Source: Eumeta japonica (lineage: Eukaryota; Arthropoda; Insecta; Lepidoptera; Psychidae). From it: a stretch of 64,000 bases of DNA. A program made the position numbers and the translations under genes. Positions within the stretch are counted from its first letter, which is position 1. Every line of letters starts with the position of its first letter. Positions 11,668 to 25,075 of this stretch are shown piece by piece. Location: contig BGZK01001217.1 of assembly GCA_005406025.1 (NCBI GenBank), positions 124,001 to 188,000 on the forward strand. Direction: 5' to 3'. Under the pieces are notes generated by a model. The model was not told where the DNA came from. It saw only the letters and a program-made list of their open reading frames with translations, and made no database searches.

Positions 11668-14063
11668 ACGTGTCCCACATAAATACCTCTATTGTCTTTA
11701 TTCTTCTCCGCCTCGATAGGCGGTGTCGATGTTCATTTCTTGACTATTCGACTTGGGGTTCTTTGAGCTATAATGTTGTTTGTTCGCTAAGTATTGGAAA
11801 GCTGGTCTGTGCTGCTTCTACACATTCATCTGTAAAGCTTTGCGAGATTCGATCTTTACTACCACACTCGCTTCGCCGACATCCGCCGGTCGCTTAATAT
11901 GCAAGCCATGCGAAGTCTACAATATTATAAACAATCATTGCCCACTGATTATCGATAGTTGTTTTATAAAATATAAATTTGGTTTCGATCATGATGCGTA
12001 GAAAAATCATATTGTTACACACTATTATTTACATTTTAGACAGTTTTTCAGTTTAGACGATAGGTTCCTATTACGTGTTATAAAATTATCTTTATTCTAT
12101 CAACAAGTCCCAAGCAGATGAATTATCCTTTCATTATTCTCATTCTTTTTTTCTGATTATTTTTTGTGCATTTGTATTCGTCAAGTGTCGACACTTAAAT
12201 TTCTTTGAGTAAATTTTGTAAATGAGTCGCGACGTGCGCCTAAATCGTTCGTTACAATTTAACAAATGGAATCTAAGCCCGCGCAGAGCTCGGCTAATCG
12301 GCTGTGCGCCGGCGCGTGGTAATTAGTACAAATGAACTGGCTTCGCGGCCGCCGCCACAGATATACTGCGAGCTTCTCACAGGAAAACAGATTATAAACT
12401 AAAATGCGATTAAATGAAGTTAAATATGTTAGAAAAACTGGGATCATGGTAACTACTATGTAATGTGGTTAAAAAAAAATAATATGACCTTAAAAATATG
12501 CTTTGTTAATATAATAGGACTTTTGTTAAAAATTGTTATCTTAAAAAATGTTAATAACTGCGATCTAGAAGGTGTCTAAAAGAAATGGTAACAAAATATG
12601 CTGTATCGCATTTATGTACACTGAACAGCTATATTATATATAACCAGTATATCCCATGGCATTAGGGATCTATTCCACGTAGAGTTTATGAATTAATGAT
12701 ATATCATTACCTACGATACATCACATTGCATACCACAGGATATATCATATCAAATATCAATATTTGCAGTTTTATTGTTGTCATTATTATTATTTTAGTT
12801 TTAACGTGAATTAAAATTTGTAAAGAGTATTCAAATACAATACCGTTAGTTTAATCTGCATTTGTTTGTATCCTCACCGGAATACAAAAAACAAATTATT
12901 TTCTAGATATACAATTAGTTAGACTTGGTATATAGAATGGTCTTACTATGAAACACAGGTACTAGTTTTACAAAAAAAATGTTTTATTAAAAATTCAGAT
13001 TAAGGTGAGCAATATCTAAGCGGTAATAATATCTTGTATTGGGTAAATCAATAGAATAGTTTAATATTATGCGGTTGCAAGGAGGACATGGCCGGGCCGT
13101 GGCAGTCGTGTATGGATAAAGTAATGATCTCATTGAAACTACTGGAAGGCGAAATTATTTCATTGTTTTGTTGTTGAAAAGTAAACTCGGAAAAATTAAT
13201 AAAAAGACAGTGTTTTCTCAGCTTATGGATCTCAATTCTGATTATATATTACCAACAACAGTAAAGCTGGTTTTACAGAGTGATAAAAAGACATCACTTT
13301 TATTCTTTACAAAATGTTTACACATTCATAATAGAATATTGATATATGTATTTACTTCATTTGCGAATGGTTCGAGAATGGACGAAAAAATAGAAACTAT
13401 AAACTCCTTAACGAGTCAAAGTTATTTTCTAGAGTCAGGTTTGTTTTTTGAAGACGTCGAGTGTTAATTTTTTTACCGATTGACCCTTCTTGTCGTTTCG
13501 AAGCTCTATGCACCGTGGAATTCAGCAATCTCGCGAGTTAATAGATTCGATTATTCATTCATCTGGAGACGAGACTCGACCGCGGCTCGGAGATCGATGA
13601 GAAAAGTATCGAGATCGGATAGCGAAACTATTTTATTTGATTTAGGTCGATTAATTTGTATTAGGGGATCATAGAAGCTGAAAAGCGCAGAGCTGTCGTC
13701 GTCGTATGTATTAAACGGGTGTATATAAAAAGAATTAAGAATAAGTATAGAATTTTAACTATTACTGAAGTTTTTATGTCAGATATATAGGGACACGTAT
13801 AAATAATGAATACAGTTTAATAATTCATATTAATTGATATACATTTAAATAACAGACAAAAACAGTCATAGGAAATATAATAACATTCGAAGAAAGTTTT
13901 GAGTGTAAATATTTACAGTATACATATGAAGATACAACCATATATAAAACGTCAAGAAAATCAATGGAATGGGTTATAAAGATACGTACGATTTTATATG
14001 ACACTCGTCGCTCGTTCGATTTGCTGGGCACAGATTAAAATTTCGAAATGATAGTCTTCTTTT
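11668..14063. other. Intron, no supported gene
   Basis: Mostly AT-rich. Slightly GC-rich blocks occur at about 12270-12365 and 13480-13680; the second holds several gag/atcg-rich words but no recognisable protein. A 'gtcgtcgtcgt' microsatellite lies at about 13694. No repeat family was identified. Confidence 0.5.
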
Positions 14064-14610
14064 TAGTCTAAGACCCGGCATTAGAATAATGTACCCTCAC
14101 CTGTTAATGAAATCAAATAATGCTTTAAAGGCAAATAACAATATTATAAATTTACGAGAACAATGTCTGCCGCCGTAGTGCTGCTGCTACTAAAATTAAT
14201 TAATAATTAATTTTTTGCTTCTTATGTTAATTGTACATCGTAAGTACAAAACTTGCGAATATGATGTTTTACACCTTGTTACAATAGGCAGCGACCTTTA
14301 TGACTGCTATAGCTACCTGTAGCCAGGTGTAAACAGGTAGATGGAACGAAATTATTTCCCTCGTCTGTTAATTAAAAATATTAACGCGTATTACAAATTC
14401 AAGATATATTTATAACTGGCAGTTACCGTGAAATTATTTGCAGCCTACATAAAAAAAAAAAACTAAGTAATTAATATTAAAAGGAGCAGGAAAAACTACG
14501 GTGGCAGACATTGTTCTCATAAATTTATAATATTGTTATCTGCCTTTAAAACATTATTTCATCCAATTAACAGATGAGGGTACATTTTTCTAATGCCGGA
14601 TCTTAGACTA
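14064..14610. mobile_element. MITE-like element with 116-bp terminal inverted repeats
   Basis: Positions 14064-14179 and 14495-14610 are inverted copies of each other (tagtctaaga at one edge, tcttagacta at the other), about 90% identical by eye over 116 bp. The inner edges read gtctgccgccgtagt and actacggtggcagac. Between them are 315 bp with no coding capacity. If the outermost 'ta' at each end is a target duplication, the element is 14066-14608 and would fit a Tc1/mariner-type TA insertion. Non-autonomous DNA transposon is the best reading; the family was not identified. Confidence 0.82.
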
Positions 14611-14639
14611 TTTGTGATGTCATCAGCGAGGACATGATT

Positions 14640-14863
14640 GAATTTCTTCAATTTTATGCCGGCCGATCTCGTTGGCGGTGTCGATGCCGAGCGCAGTCCC
14701 GATGTTGCTTGTAGTTCCGGTTCTGTACCCGGTCGATCCCGGTCTGACTTTAGTTTCTAGTTCCGATCCCGTTTTCAATTGTGAATCTGGTCTTGCTATC
14801 AATTTTAATGCCAGTGCAGATGTTCATTTTGGACTTGTGTTGGACGTGACTGTTATTAATTAG
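14640..14863. repeat. Degenerate ~30-bp minisatellite
   Basis: Two 30-bp units can be lined up: one starting 'gatcccggtctgac' near 14737 and one starting 'gaatctggtcttgc' near 14782, ending 'gttcc' and 'atgcc' respectively. A shorter unit (gatcccgttttcaattgt) lies between, and related words precede them. The stretch is open on the + strand with a repetitive D-P-G/S-pattern peptide; it is more likely a decayed tandem repeat than a gene. Its left edge is 30 bp from the MITE-like element. Confidence 0.45.
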
Positions 14864-15145
14864 ATAATACTATTTTCTCTAGACTTCTTTAAGTAGTACT
14901 TATCATATATCTCGTTGCCAAAAATATTAAAAAGATTCAGCTTAATAAATTTAACTTAGAACTTGCTATATTTGAATCGTTTGATTTTTTTATATTATAA
15001 TCAAATTCATTTACTTGCATTACCTATGAAACTTGTTTAATGCTACTTGGAAACATCATAATGACACCTACGTTACTCTTGTTCAAATCCACTAAGGACC
15101 TTTCCCAACATCTCTACTTAAATTGATATTAAACAAAAAAACATT

Positions 15146-15240
15146 TTAAAAGTTAGTTTTGCATTCCATGTTCTCCTTTTAACAGTTATCAGGGCTGAAA
15201 AACCACTAAAAGGAGGACTTGGAACACAAAACTAATTTTA
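15146..15240 (+). ncRNA. miRNA-precursor-like hairpin (candidate)
   Basis: Arms 15146-15182 and 15205-15240 pair over about 30 bp with only a 2-nt internal loop, one U-U mismatch and one G-U wobble, leaving a terminal loop of about 25 nt. The likely duplex is gttttgcattccatgttctc on the 5' arm against ggaggacttggaacacaaaa on the 3' arm. Size and shape fit an animal pre-miRNA sitting in the sense orientation of the dac intron. No known miRNA seed was recognised. A foldback transposon remnant would look similar, and the reverse strand could fold too. Confidence 0.4.
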
Positions 15241-17400
15241 CAAGTGATTTTGTAAAAGTCAGTTTATTTAACAGGAGATGGTGGAAGAGGCCCTAAGAAA
15301 CATTTTGTTTCACGAAGGCCCGTATTAATAAATCGCACTCAACTCTAAGAATGCCCATGAGTTCGTATAAGGAGTTGTCGTGAAGTTCATTCTTAATCAC
15401 CTAAAACGCTCGCGTTTAATATGTACAACATTTTAGAGTGAACTTAAGAACGACATATTAATTAGGACAGCACCTCCAGCGCTAACTCAAACACGGTCTC
15501 AAAGTTGAGTATGATGCAGGCGTAAGATATTTTATCCACTCTGAAAATTAGTGTTAGCGTGATGCGCTACTCCACCCGCAACCGGCTCCCACCCTGCTCA
15601 CCACGGCCCGGTGCTGTACGATACTTAATCTATCAGCAATTATAGAAGGCAAAGTCCATTTTAATTCTACGAGAAGAAATATAAAACAAAACCTACTTAT
15701 GTTGAAATTGAGACAACTTATAAAAAATTCATAGAACATATAATATTTAAAAACTCTACTTTCTTGGTAATAAATGATTTATAAAAGTAAATCTCATTAT
15801 TTGTTGTAATTCGCATATGTGACAAATTTAAGATAAAATGAAACAAAATTTAAAGTCGAGAAGGTACTTGTTCATTATTTTTAAATAGTATAAAAGGTAT
15901 ATTTTTTTGCTAATGTTACAAAACATCGAAGGTATTAATGAATTTTAGAAACTAACAAACTTCTATGCTGTCTTTGATTCGTTCTTTAGTTCCTTGTTCT
16001 TTTATTATATGCACATTTGATCTTCAACATCAACACCGACCAACAATACCACAACTATTTCATTCACTAATGTAAGTGTATCTGACTTTTCGCAAGTAGT
16101 TCAAATACTAAATAAAAAAACAAAGAAATCACAAACAAAATAAACCAATTTAAACTCGAGCTACAAATAAACAACTATTCATGTAACTACTGACTAAGGA
16201 ACTGCCCTAGATTTGTTCTATGAGCTTCTCCAGCTGCCCCCGCGCCGCCCTTGTGGGAGGCGGGAAGGGCAGTTACTATTTCAATTGATAAATTGATTAT
16301 TCATCTCAACTAATATGAAAATCGTTTTAAACATTTACTCTCAGTAGAATGTAATATTTAATTCATAATTTATCCAATATTATTGAGTATTAAAGGTGAT
16401 TATTCTATCTTTATTGTTTTAAAAATGTTAAGTATTTAGTTGACATAATTAAAAGGTATTAGGTAAATCAAATACGATAAGTTTATTAGATTAACAATGA
16501 AAAGAATTAAAGTTATTAATTTATATAATTTTTTCCATTAATTTATTCTGAATTGATTTAACCTATATGTTTGTATAAGTTAACTAAATAAAACTAATCA
16601 AATTATGCAAGAAAGTAAATAATTATAGAAACAATATATATCCTTGTTGGAATTAATGTGGTACTTACATTGTTAGTTCGATCACAAATGAACTAGTTGT
16701 TATAACGAATCAACTTTCGTTGATGTACATAATTTCACAGTTGTTTTAATTAATTTAACGTCAACTAAGAGAAAATCTTTCTTAGTTAGTATTCATTTTT
16801 TAGAGTGGGGTACGATTACAATGATTTTATCTAGACTAGGTAAAGGTTACACACATTCTAGTGGTTAAGAAAGTGACATATATATATTTATTTTATACAA
16901 CGCAATAAAAATAGAAAAGTGTAGTGAATCGTTTTATGAAATGAAAATATGGCATAGACACATGCATATATTGATGAAACCGTCTGAAATGTTCTGCACT
17001 CAATAGTGGCCTCTCATTTGTAATGGGAAATAGAATTTCATATAACCAAGGGGTATATAAATTAGGGGAAAATCTAAACATTCGCAAGTGGACGAAATCA
17101 CTTCGGCGCTGACGGGGTGGTGCTGGAGTCGAACTAAGAAATAAATATAGAAAAATCATAAATGATGCATTAAACGATGAGAATCATAAATAAAACAATC
17201 TTTAATACATTTTACGCTCTAAAATTTAATTTTACCGTGGTACTTACATATAGGTCAATATTTTAAAAACTTTATCAAAAGAATATATAGTAACTTAATA
17301 AATAACCAGTTTTATTGCTTTAATTTTATTAAAAAATCGTTTCTTTTATACACTGCGTATTGAATTACTGAATTGCAACATGATCAAAGGTACAGTATGA
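15241..17400. other. AT-rich intron, no gene
   Basis: No coding frame is believed. A GC-richer stretch lies around 15570-15620. An 8-bp inverted repeat aactgccc/gggcagtt (about 16201 and 16268) brackets a GC-rich core at 16235-16270. The remaining sequence is AT-rich and featureless to me. Confidence 0.5.
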
Positions 17401-18110
17401 CATTGAACTGAGCGTCATTTAATTTGCGCGCTCATACAAGTTCCGTTTGGCCTACACCGAAGCCTAAAATAAAGCAAAGCACCAATCGGCCTTGGACACA
17501 TTGACTTCAATAATTGTTTCTTCGACACAAATCTAAGTTCCGTCGCACACCCCGCGCCGCGCCGCGCCGCCGGGTCTTGAGGCGGCGATTACACAAATCT
17601 AAGGAAGCCATCAGTGCGGCTGACTGCCCCCGAGTGGCATCCGCGTTTGTTTAATAAAATCGCGTATTTACATATCAAAACCTTCAAAGGGGCATAATTG
17701 GACTCGATGACTTAGAAAACGGAGTGGGGACGCGCAGGAGCGGCCCCGCGCCCCGCGCCCCCTGCGCCGCCCGCCCCCGTAAACGCAAACAAAGGAATTA
17801 TACCCGCTCGAAGAAACTTTTCGCAATGGAAAGCGAGCGCCTTAACAAACAAACGTGCGTTGTGTGTATTTAATGAAATTCCGATGGTCTCGTAATAGGG
17901 CCGTGTGTGGCCCGCGGCGCGCCTCCCGCCCGAATCTTTGAAGGCGCCTGCTCTCTCGGAAAAGTTGTTAAAGAAAATGGGTTGAGACCTTACTTCGGGA
18001 TCTCGTTAGTTCGCCGGCCGCCCGACTATGCGGTATGCGGAGCCTTCATTTGTGCGGCAGAGGGCGCGGCCGGCGCGGACTGCGCGATGCACAAACTACA
18101 GTAAGTGCGA
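17401..18110. promoter_or_regulatory. Large CpG-rich island with duplicated 13-mer; candidate enhancer
   Basis: About 700 bp of unusually GC- and CpG-rich sequence in the intron. The 13-mer acacaaatctaag occurs at 17525-17537 and again at 17591-17603 in the same orientation. Between them is a gcgcc repeat run (17553-17572). A minus- or plus-strand protein is not recognisable. Conserved regulatory DNA is plausible given the host gene, but this rests on composition and the repeated motif only. Confidence 0.33.
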
Positions 18111-18600
18111 TTGTTTAATAACCCTTGTAAGAAATATCTACAAATACACTTACAAGTCGTATAGTTTATACGGAGTTATTGGTTTTAAAAATGATAAAGA
18201 AGTATACTGAAACGCATATATAAATTAGGCGTATCTTGTGAAAAAAAATAAAAAATTAACATTTAAAAAAGTTATGCATTTGTGAGTCAGTTTGCCATGA
18301 TAGCAGTCAATAGGACAGTTGACTGTCCCATTGCTGTAACAGTTGCTAATAAAGGCGTCTGATGACTTCGCTTATAGGTCATAATAATATTGCATATCTA
18401 GCTAACAGTAAGGAGGTTGCAGATCGATATGATTGAGAATTATTTATTTTTTGTTATGTGCGATGTTTATAGATTTATAGCGTGGTGCTTCAAACTCTTA
18501 TTTGCGATAATTAACTGTTAATTGTTCAAATGAAAAACTAAATACGTCCATCGGTAGTTCATCGGTATTAGATTTATAACACTTAATAGCGATGTTCGTT
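18111..18600. other. AT-rich intron with a small imperfect hairpin
   Basis: A short imperfect hairpin at about 18314-18341 (caataggacagt against actgtcccattg, loop 'tg', one mismatch). Otherwise nothing was recognised. Confidence 0.5.
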
Positions 18601-19535
18601 AACTTATAAGTAACGGAGTCTGCGAAGATTTGAGATGATCAAGTATAGTCCAACCGCGGTTGTTATTAAAAACATACTAAAGTTGTCTAGAATGGCTATA
18701 CACGTGCGTCGACTTTCAGCGACAGTCGCCGTACGATCCCGTCGGGGTCGTGACGACAAAGATGAAGGTGTTTCATACGGCGTTACATTTCCCTTTTTTT
18801 TGTGAAGGGAAAAAGTGTACTGAAAGAGCAGGTGGTTCAGCCGAGTTTTCGGAGCCGGCGCCGTTTGATCCGGCCCGGAATTCGTCAACAATAAGAATCA
18901 ATTTTGTCAGAGGCGCGCGGCCGGCCGCCGAGCGCCGCCAGCGCGCCGAATCGCTTGTCGGGCCCGGCGCGGTGGGACTGGGAAGCGGGACAAAAACTGT
19001 TTGTAGCTGTTCGGGCAATTAGAGACACCTCGCGGAATCGAAGGCCGGCAGTCGGCCGTGCGAGGGCGGACCGGACGGCCGAGATGAGCTTTGGGTTCTG
19101 TAAAGGGTTTTTGAACCGGTCGTCTAGCTTTTAAAGTGTCTCTCTATTTTTCAAAGTATTCTTTGATACTACGGAAACGTTGTAAGCGTAAAGATATTTT
19201 TTACTGTACAATAGAAGCGAAAAGTTACTCAGATATTTATGATCAATAACGAAGATAATATACATATTTGTATAACTCATATTTCGTTTTTGAATAAAAC
19301 GTCCTCCTGTTTTCTCATACAACATTCAAAGTTTTATTATTTCTATTGAATAAATAAAAAAAACGTATATTTTATATATGACATTTCAATATAAATAATC
19401 TATAAATAATTAATGGCCAGATCTCTTACTGTTTCCTCAATCGAAGCGCTGGGATCTCGGCCGCAGCGAATGCAAAATTGGGCGGGCGACGAGTGCGTTA
19501 ATCAGACTGCGCAGCGCAACTCACCTCTTTTTAGA
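18601..19535. promoter_or_regulatory. CpG-rich island; candidate regulatory element
   Basis: GC-rich blocks at about 18830-19110 and 19440-19525. Five overlapping open frames on both strands cover the first block, which is what stop-poor GC-rich sequence gives by chance; none of the peptides is recognisable. No splice sites stand out. Confidence 0.27.
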
Positions 19536-21180
19536 ACGTTTTATTTTGATTTTTCCACAGTTTTATGATTTGTATGCATGATAAGATACTCAGATATTTG
19601 GTATGATCAATGAAAATGATTTCTTGCGCAGCGTACAATAACTTGAGCCTAACTTCGCCAGATGGTGAACAAGGTCATGTTTTGACTTTCTTTCTAGGAT
19701 GTAAATGATGGAAGCTCGGTTCCCTAATTTCTATTTAATACAATTTGATGTTTTTATATCGATGAAATAAATTTGTATTTTTGAAATTCATGGTTACGAG
19801 TATTTTAGCCATAGGCCTCTCTTTCTACGTTTGTTGTTTATCCGCCGTTTCGTTAGTCACAAACTTATTTAAGAGTCGTTGGTAATGTTTCACGGAGAAA
19901 CAAAAATAAAATAGGCTCACAAATTCCTCCCCTCCCAGTGCGCACTCGTCGGTTTACGGGCTCAATGACAACCGCGTCCAAGAACGTAAACTGTTAATTT
20001 TTAACCCTCGCCGAGAACACTATCGATATTTCATCGAGAGCGGGTGCCAGTATTAAACGGCATAAGTTAATGGCGTGTTTTAATGCGAACACGGTCAGTT
20101 TTATTGACAATACTGGCGGGCAGAACGGGGCGCGAGTGCTCGCCAAACAGGGGCGACGGGGCAGTGCTCAGTATTTCAGTAATAACAGTCCGATAGTACC
20201 CGCTAATGGAGCGGCTAGTGTTCTAGGACATTCTCAAAGTCTGTAGAGACCATATTTCAAAAGCTGATACTTTAAACAAATCTAAGCTCGTTTTCAATTT
20301 AAATCTTGACTACTATTACATTTTCGTCTAAAGCACACAATTTGAAATAATTACCGTACACAATTTGATAAAGTACGAGCTATATACGCTGATGAGTTGA
20401 TCATCAGCAGGATTAGGTCGTATTCGAAATACTCATAATAAAATAAATCATCAGCGTCGATTGACAATTAATTTGACGATTAAAATAAGCATAGGGTTTA
20501 GTTACCAAGGCAAAATATATTTTTTTAAGATTAAGCTCTCAATACAACAAAAAGCATTTTTTTAGTACACGGAAAAAATAATGTAAGATTTTAAACGTAG
20601 TTAATTTTTTAAAATAACAACACTAACTAAATCATAATAATTTTATATTTAAAAACATCTAGGCATGCTTAATAATTTCAAATTCACTGCACTTTCAGCA
20701 CGACCTCCGCAGGCAAATGTTTCCATCAAATTATTGTAACTCGATCCGGCGCGAATGCAGGCAATTGCATCAGGGTGCAGGCTGATATGCTACAACTGCC
20801 TGTTATATTCAGATGCTGCGATCGAGATAGCACACAATTACCTAATTTAATGCAAGTTTAATGCTTAAAAGCAATTGACAATTGACAAATATAATAAAAA
20901 TAAAATAAAATTTAATTTGGGGGTGAAATGGGTGGGAAAGGGCTAGTTTAGTTTATATCCATGTCGTTTCGGTGGACAATCAATTTATATAATACAATAT
21001 AAAATACAATATCAAATATGCAATTTTTTCCATTTATCACACTAATCAATCGGAGCTTTGATCGCTCGCTTTCTGTAAATCGATGTTAACGGTATAAGTT
21101 TTGATATAAATAGATTTTAGGAGACAAACATTCATAATTATTAACTTAGCTTCTGGCGAACCTTTAACGGGTTAATTTTT
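19536..21180. promoter_or_regulatory. Intron with two GC-rich candidate elements
   Basis: Candidate conserved blocks at about 19925-20215 (includes atcgatatttcatcgag and ttttattgac, the latter resembling posterior Hox sites) and 20695-20840. The rest, including 20225-20690, is AT-rich. Short homeodomain-like words occur often by chance, so the site calls are weak. Confidence 0.25.
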
Positions 21181-22660
21181 TTCTCAAAGTAACCGCGTCT
21201 GTGACCGCGACCGATGCTGGACCTTCCTAAAGGTTTTCATTTCGGACACTGTCGCGTTGTCGGCTTGTTATCATTTAATTAGGGCGAGCTCGCCGACCGT
21301 TTTATTATTTTAATGAGCGTCCATCGGCGGCGCGCCGCGCACCGGCCGGCGTCCACGCTGGCTTGTACCTACAACCGAGGCCGACCGGAAACTTAAAACC
21401 TAACTCCTATATAATATTAAGCATAACATTAAGCAAAACTTGCGTACTTTAATCATCTAAAAAATTTCGTATCGTTGAATATTGTCTCAAATTGCTATCG
21501 GCGGATACCGATAATCGGCTTTGTTCTTATACTTATTTATCACTTGCTCAAAAAACAAGTCACGTACTGATTTTGTATGAATTAAAAAAAATGATACTGT
21601 TTTACTAATAATTTCTATTACGATTCGAAAACATTTAGAATGGTTAATATCGCTCGCTTTGAACGTTTTCGCAGTCATTTGTTAAAAAAAAAAAAACAGA
21701 AAATATTTATTGACTTATAAAACTTAACCAATCGACTGGGTTGTCATTGAATTCTCATGATTCTCAAATGAAAATGAAATATTTTTCTCACAATTTCTGT
21801 TCATATTCTGATTTATGTTTTAAAAAGACGATTTAGAAACCTATGAGCGCAGCCTTAACTACCCTACGCACTAACGCAATACATTAGTACTTGTTTAAAC
21901 AGTTTCGACGGCAGCAGGCTTTATGAATCGAAATCGATGGCTTGTTCAGATTGATATTTCATTCTAATTTGGGCTTAAGCTATATTCAGACGTGAAATAT
22001 AAGTCCGTTCTCGTTCTATGCATTGCATCTCCTTTTCTAATGTAATAGAAAAAAAAATATTGGCTTCTAAATATCTGTAGTCATGGTGTTGGTAATCATA
22101 ACAAGGGCGCACAGTCTTTGTCTGGGGTCTGTGTGAGCGAGTCAAAATTAAAAATTAAAAAAATGTCAAAGTTTCAAAGTTGCTCTTTTAATTTACTTCG
22201 AACAATATTGTAAATATAGAAATAAATGTGCCCGATTAATTTACACGTAAATAATGCTATTTCGATATTACTCCACAAATCCACTTTATGTTCATAAATA
22301 TAGTTGTTGTTGATTAAAAATATTTATGTTACATTCGAAATTAAAATCTAGCATGTATTGTGTAGTTTACGCCTTTCGCATTTTGATTTTTCAAATTACA
22401 GTTTAAAGTCTAATTATACTTAGATTTTCAGGTAAATATAAATAAGTAAGCATTAAGCAAATTCCGTAATTTACAAACCAGATTGTCGAATTTTACCTCA
22501 GCTATATAATTTAATAGTTGAAGTTCCAGCACTTAATGCGTCGGCGCGTGCGCCTGCGGTTTGCGGTGGTCTCCGTTGACCGATTTAAAATGTCCCCGGC
22601 AATCGGTACTGACGTCGTTTGCGACACCCGATACCCGGCCATTACTGCCTCATCACGACC
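21181..22660. promoter_or_regulatory. Intron with GC-rich candidate elements
   Basis: GC-rich islands at about 21190-21385 (ggcgcgccgcgcaccggccgg core) and 22530-22650. The DNA between them is AT-rich without recognisable repeats or genes; a poly-A run lies at 21685-21696. Confidence 0.27.
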
Positions 22661-25075
22661 ATATTTGTAATGTGGGTTGATTAGATGTAAAAATATTTTT
22701 ATTACATTATAATAATAAAAAAAAATGAATCTAGAAATATATGTGGGGATATTTGCATAAAGGAGAACTAACTTACTGTATTGCTTCTAACAAATGTGTC
22801 GTTATTTTCATATACTGCTCATTGATCTGTAAACGATGTTGAAAAGTTGATAAGAGTCACCTACAAATATTTGTACTTAGCTGCCATCATAGTTGAATAT
22901 ATTATTGTTTACCTAATTCAAAGGTAAAGAAAAGTAAAAGGAAGCCCGCATCAGTTGTGATATGTATTGTATGTTTTATTGAACTTTTACATATTTTCAT
23001 TAATACATAACGTTTACGTCGGCTAAAGCGCGTTAAAACACAAAAATAAACCATCTTTAAATAATGTTGTAAACTGTCAAAAACCCCATAGATGTCGCCC
23101 GGCGCGGCGCGCACACTGGACACAGGAAGTATAAAGGTTGTTTAAATTCACAGCGTGCGGCGGCCGTACCTTCACCGGAAATTATTAGGGCATTATTAAT
23201 TATAGTTTTTATTGGTTACATTATGTGACGGCGGCAGGGCTGTTCAGCTACGAATGTTGTGCACACAGCCTGTAGGTAGGTACACTTTAAATGTACTGAT
23301 TGAAGTGGTCGCAGTCCATGCCGGAACTGTACAGGTGATAGTTTAGAAAGATTTTAAGAATCATGAGCGTAACTCAAAAAAACACACTATACAAAAATTG
23401 TAAAAACTCGAAAAAGATAATTTACTCCCATTCAAGAATTTGAGAGAAAACAAATCGAAAACTCGTTACGTTTAAAAAAGTCGTCATAATCTTGGCTATT
23501 AGGCGAAGGATCGTAGATTGTGCTGTTTTTTTTTTAAAGAAAAAGAAATATGTATGAATGTAATTATGCAGATAGTGGCATGTAAAATGTAAAATGTGAG
23601 TGTGTATCTATTTATATATTGTTACATGAGAAAAGATGAATTTTTGTTTTCGCCTGTAAAGTGAACACAGATAGAAAGGTAAATTTGAATCGGATCTAGT
23701 TAAAAGTGGAGTTTATAATCTTATAGATTAGAAAATTATCAACAGTTTATACATACCTTGTTTTAACAATTCAACAAAAGTATTGCTTTACCCTCCATTA
23801 GACGTTAAAAACACGTCATAGACAACTAGATTATCCCGGAGCGCCCGGTCGACAGCCCTAACGAAGCGCCGCGTTTTGACAGCTCGCGTGACCGCCCTCT
23901 ACATTTTTTTAGCCTCATATTCGGCGAGCAAATTGATTATGTCTATTAACTTGTTTCTTACAAGTGACAGCCCTAGCTATTAGGTTCATCGTTTTATTCG
24001 GAGTTAATTTACGATTTCAATATATTAATTTTTTGACATTTAGCAACTGCTATGTTTGTTTAATAATTCCAAAATTAAAATCAATGGAGTGTATTCTTTA
24101 GTGATCAGAATTACGTATAATATATTTGGTTAGAGTGTATTTATTTTTTATGTTTACTTCAACATTGTTTGATTGAATCAGAAAAAAATATCAGCCATGT
24201 CGTCTCAAATACTTTGTCTTAAAAATATTCATATGTAACTTGAACAAGTAATAGTATTCTTTTTTCATTTTAATAAATATAACAATGTATTATAGAACTG
24301 AAACACAAATGCATTTACTCATTGAACATATTTATAAAATAATGTTATATTGTGATGCTTTGGCGTCTCAGACTCCAATTTTTGATTTTTGGATTTTTGT
24401 TTGTCTGTTTGCTTGTTCGAGTATCCCGCAATAACTAGTTAACTTGTTTTATTAAAAAAAATATGCGATTAAAAACTTATAATTAAACATAAAATCCGAT
24501 ATATATTTACTACGATTTCGTTGAGAGCCAGAAAATCACATCCAAGGGCAATCAATACGAGTTGAGTTCCCGTTTCAAATATTTTGAATAAAGTTGTACT
24601 TTATTATTATATACACATATAATTAAGAGTAATGGTACACAAACATATATTAAAATCAACGCCATGATATGTTTGCTTATGTGAATGCTTGGGAAAAAGT
24701 GACGTCCCGTAAAAAATGCATACTATTTATCCGAAATCGAAAATGAAATAGGCTTGAATAAAACGAAGTGCACTCACATAAAAAAAAGATCCAAGGTTCA
24801 TGTTGATTTTTTTTGCGATTGGCGCACATAGGAATGGGCATTTGCGATAGAGCTGTGCTAAATTACAACTATCTAATAAGTTTAAATAATTGCTGAAATT
24901 CTTATTTCTTCATTTTTCTCGCTTGAATATTTTTTTTCCTGCTAAATTGAAAGAATAATTCATGGCTTTTACTGCATATCTGTTTATACGATGTAAGATT
25001 TTTGCAGTCAGTTTCTATTATAAAAAATGTGAAATAAATCCATAGATACTAACGTGTTTTATAGTGTCTATGGAA
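22661..25075. other. AT-rich intron, no gene
   Basis: Short GC-rich patches at about 23095-23180 and 23835-23905. Around 24363-24430, 'ggcgtctcagactcc...tttgtttgtctgtttgc' resembles phrases of old lepidopteran interspersed repeats but is too decayed to assign. No coding frame or RNA gene is supported. Confidence 0.5.

Noticed and set aside
18604..19134. Five overlapping open frames on both strands
   Set aside because: Long frames in all directions are expected in stop-poor GC-rich DNA; none of the peptides resembles a known protein.
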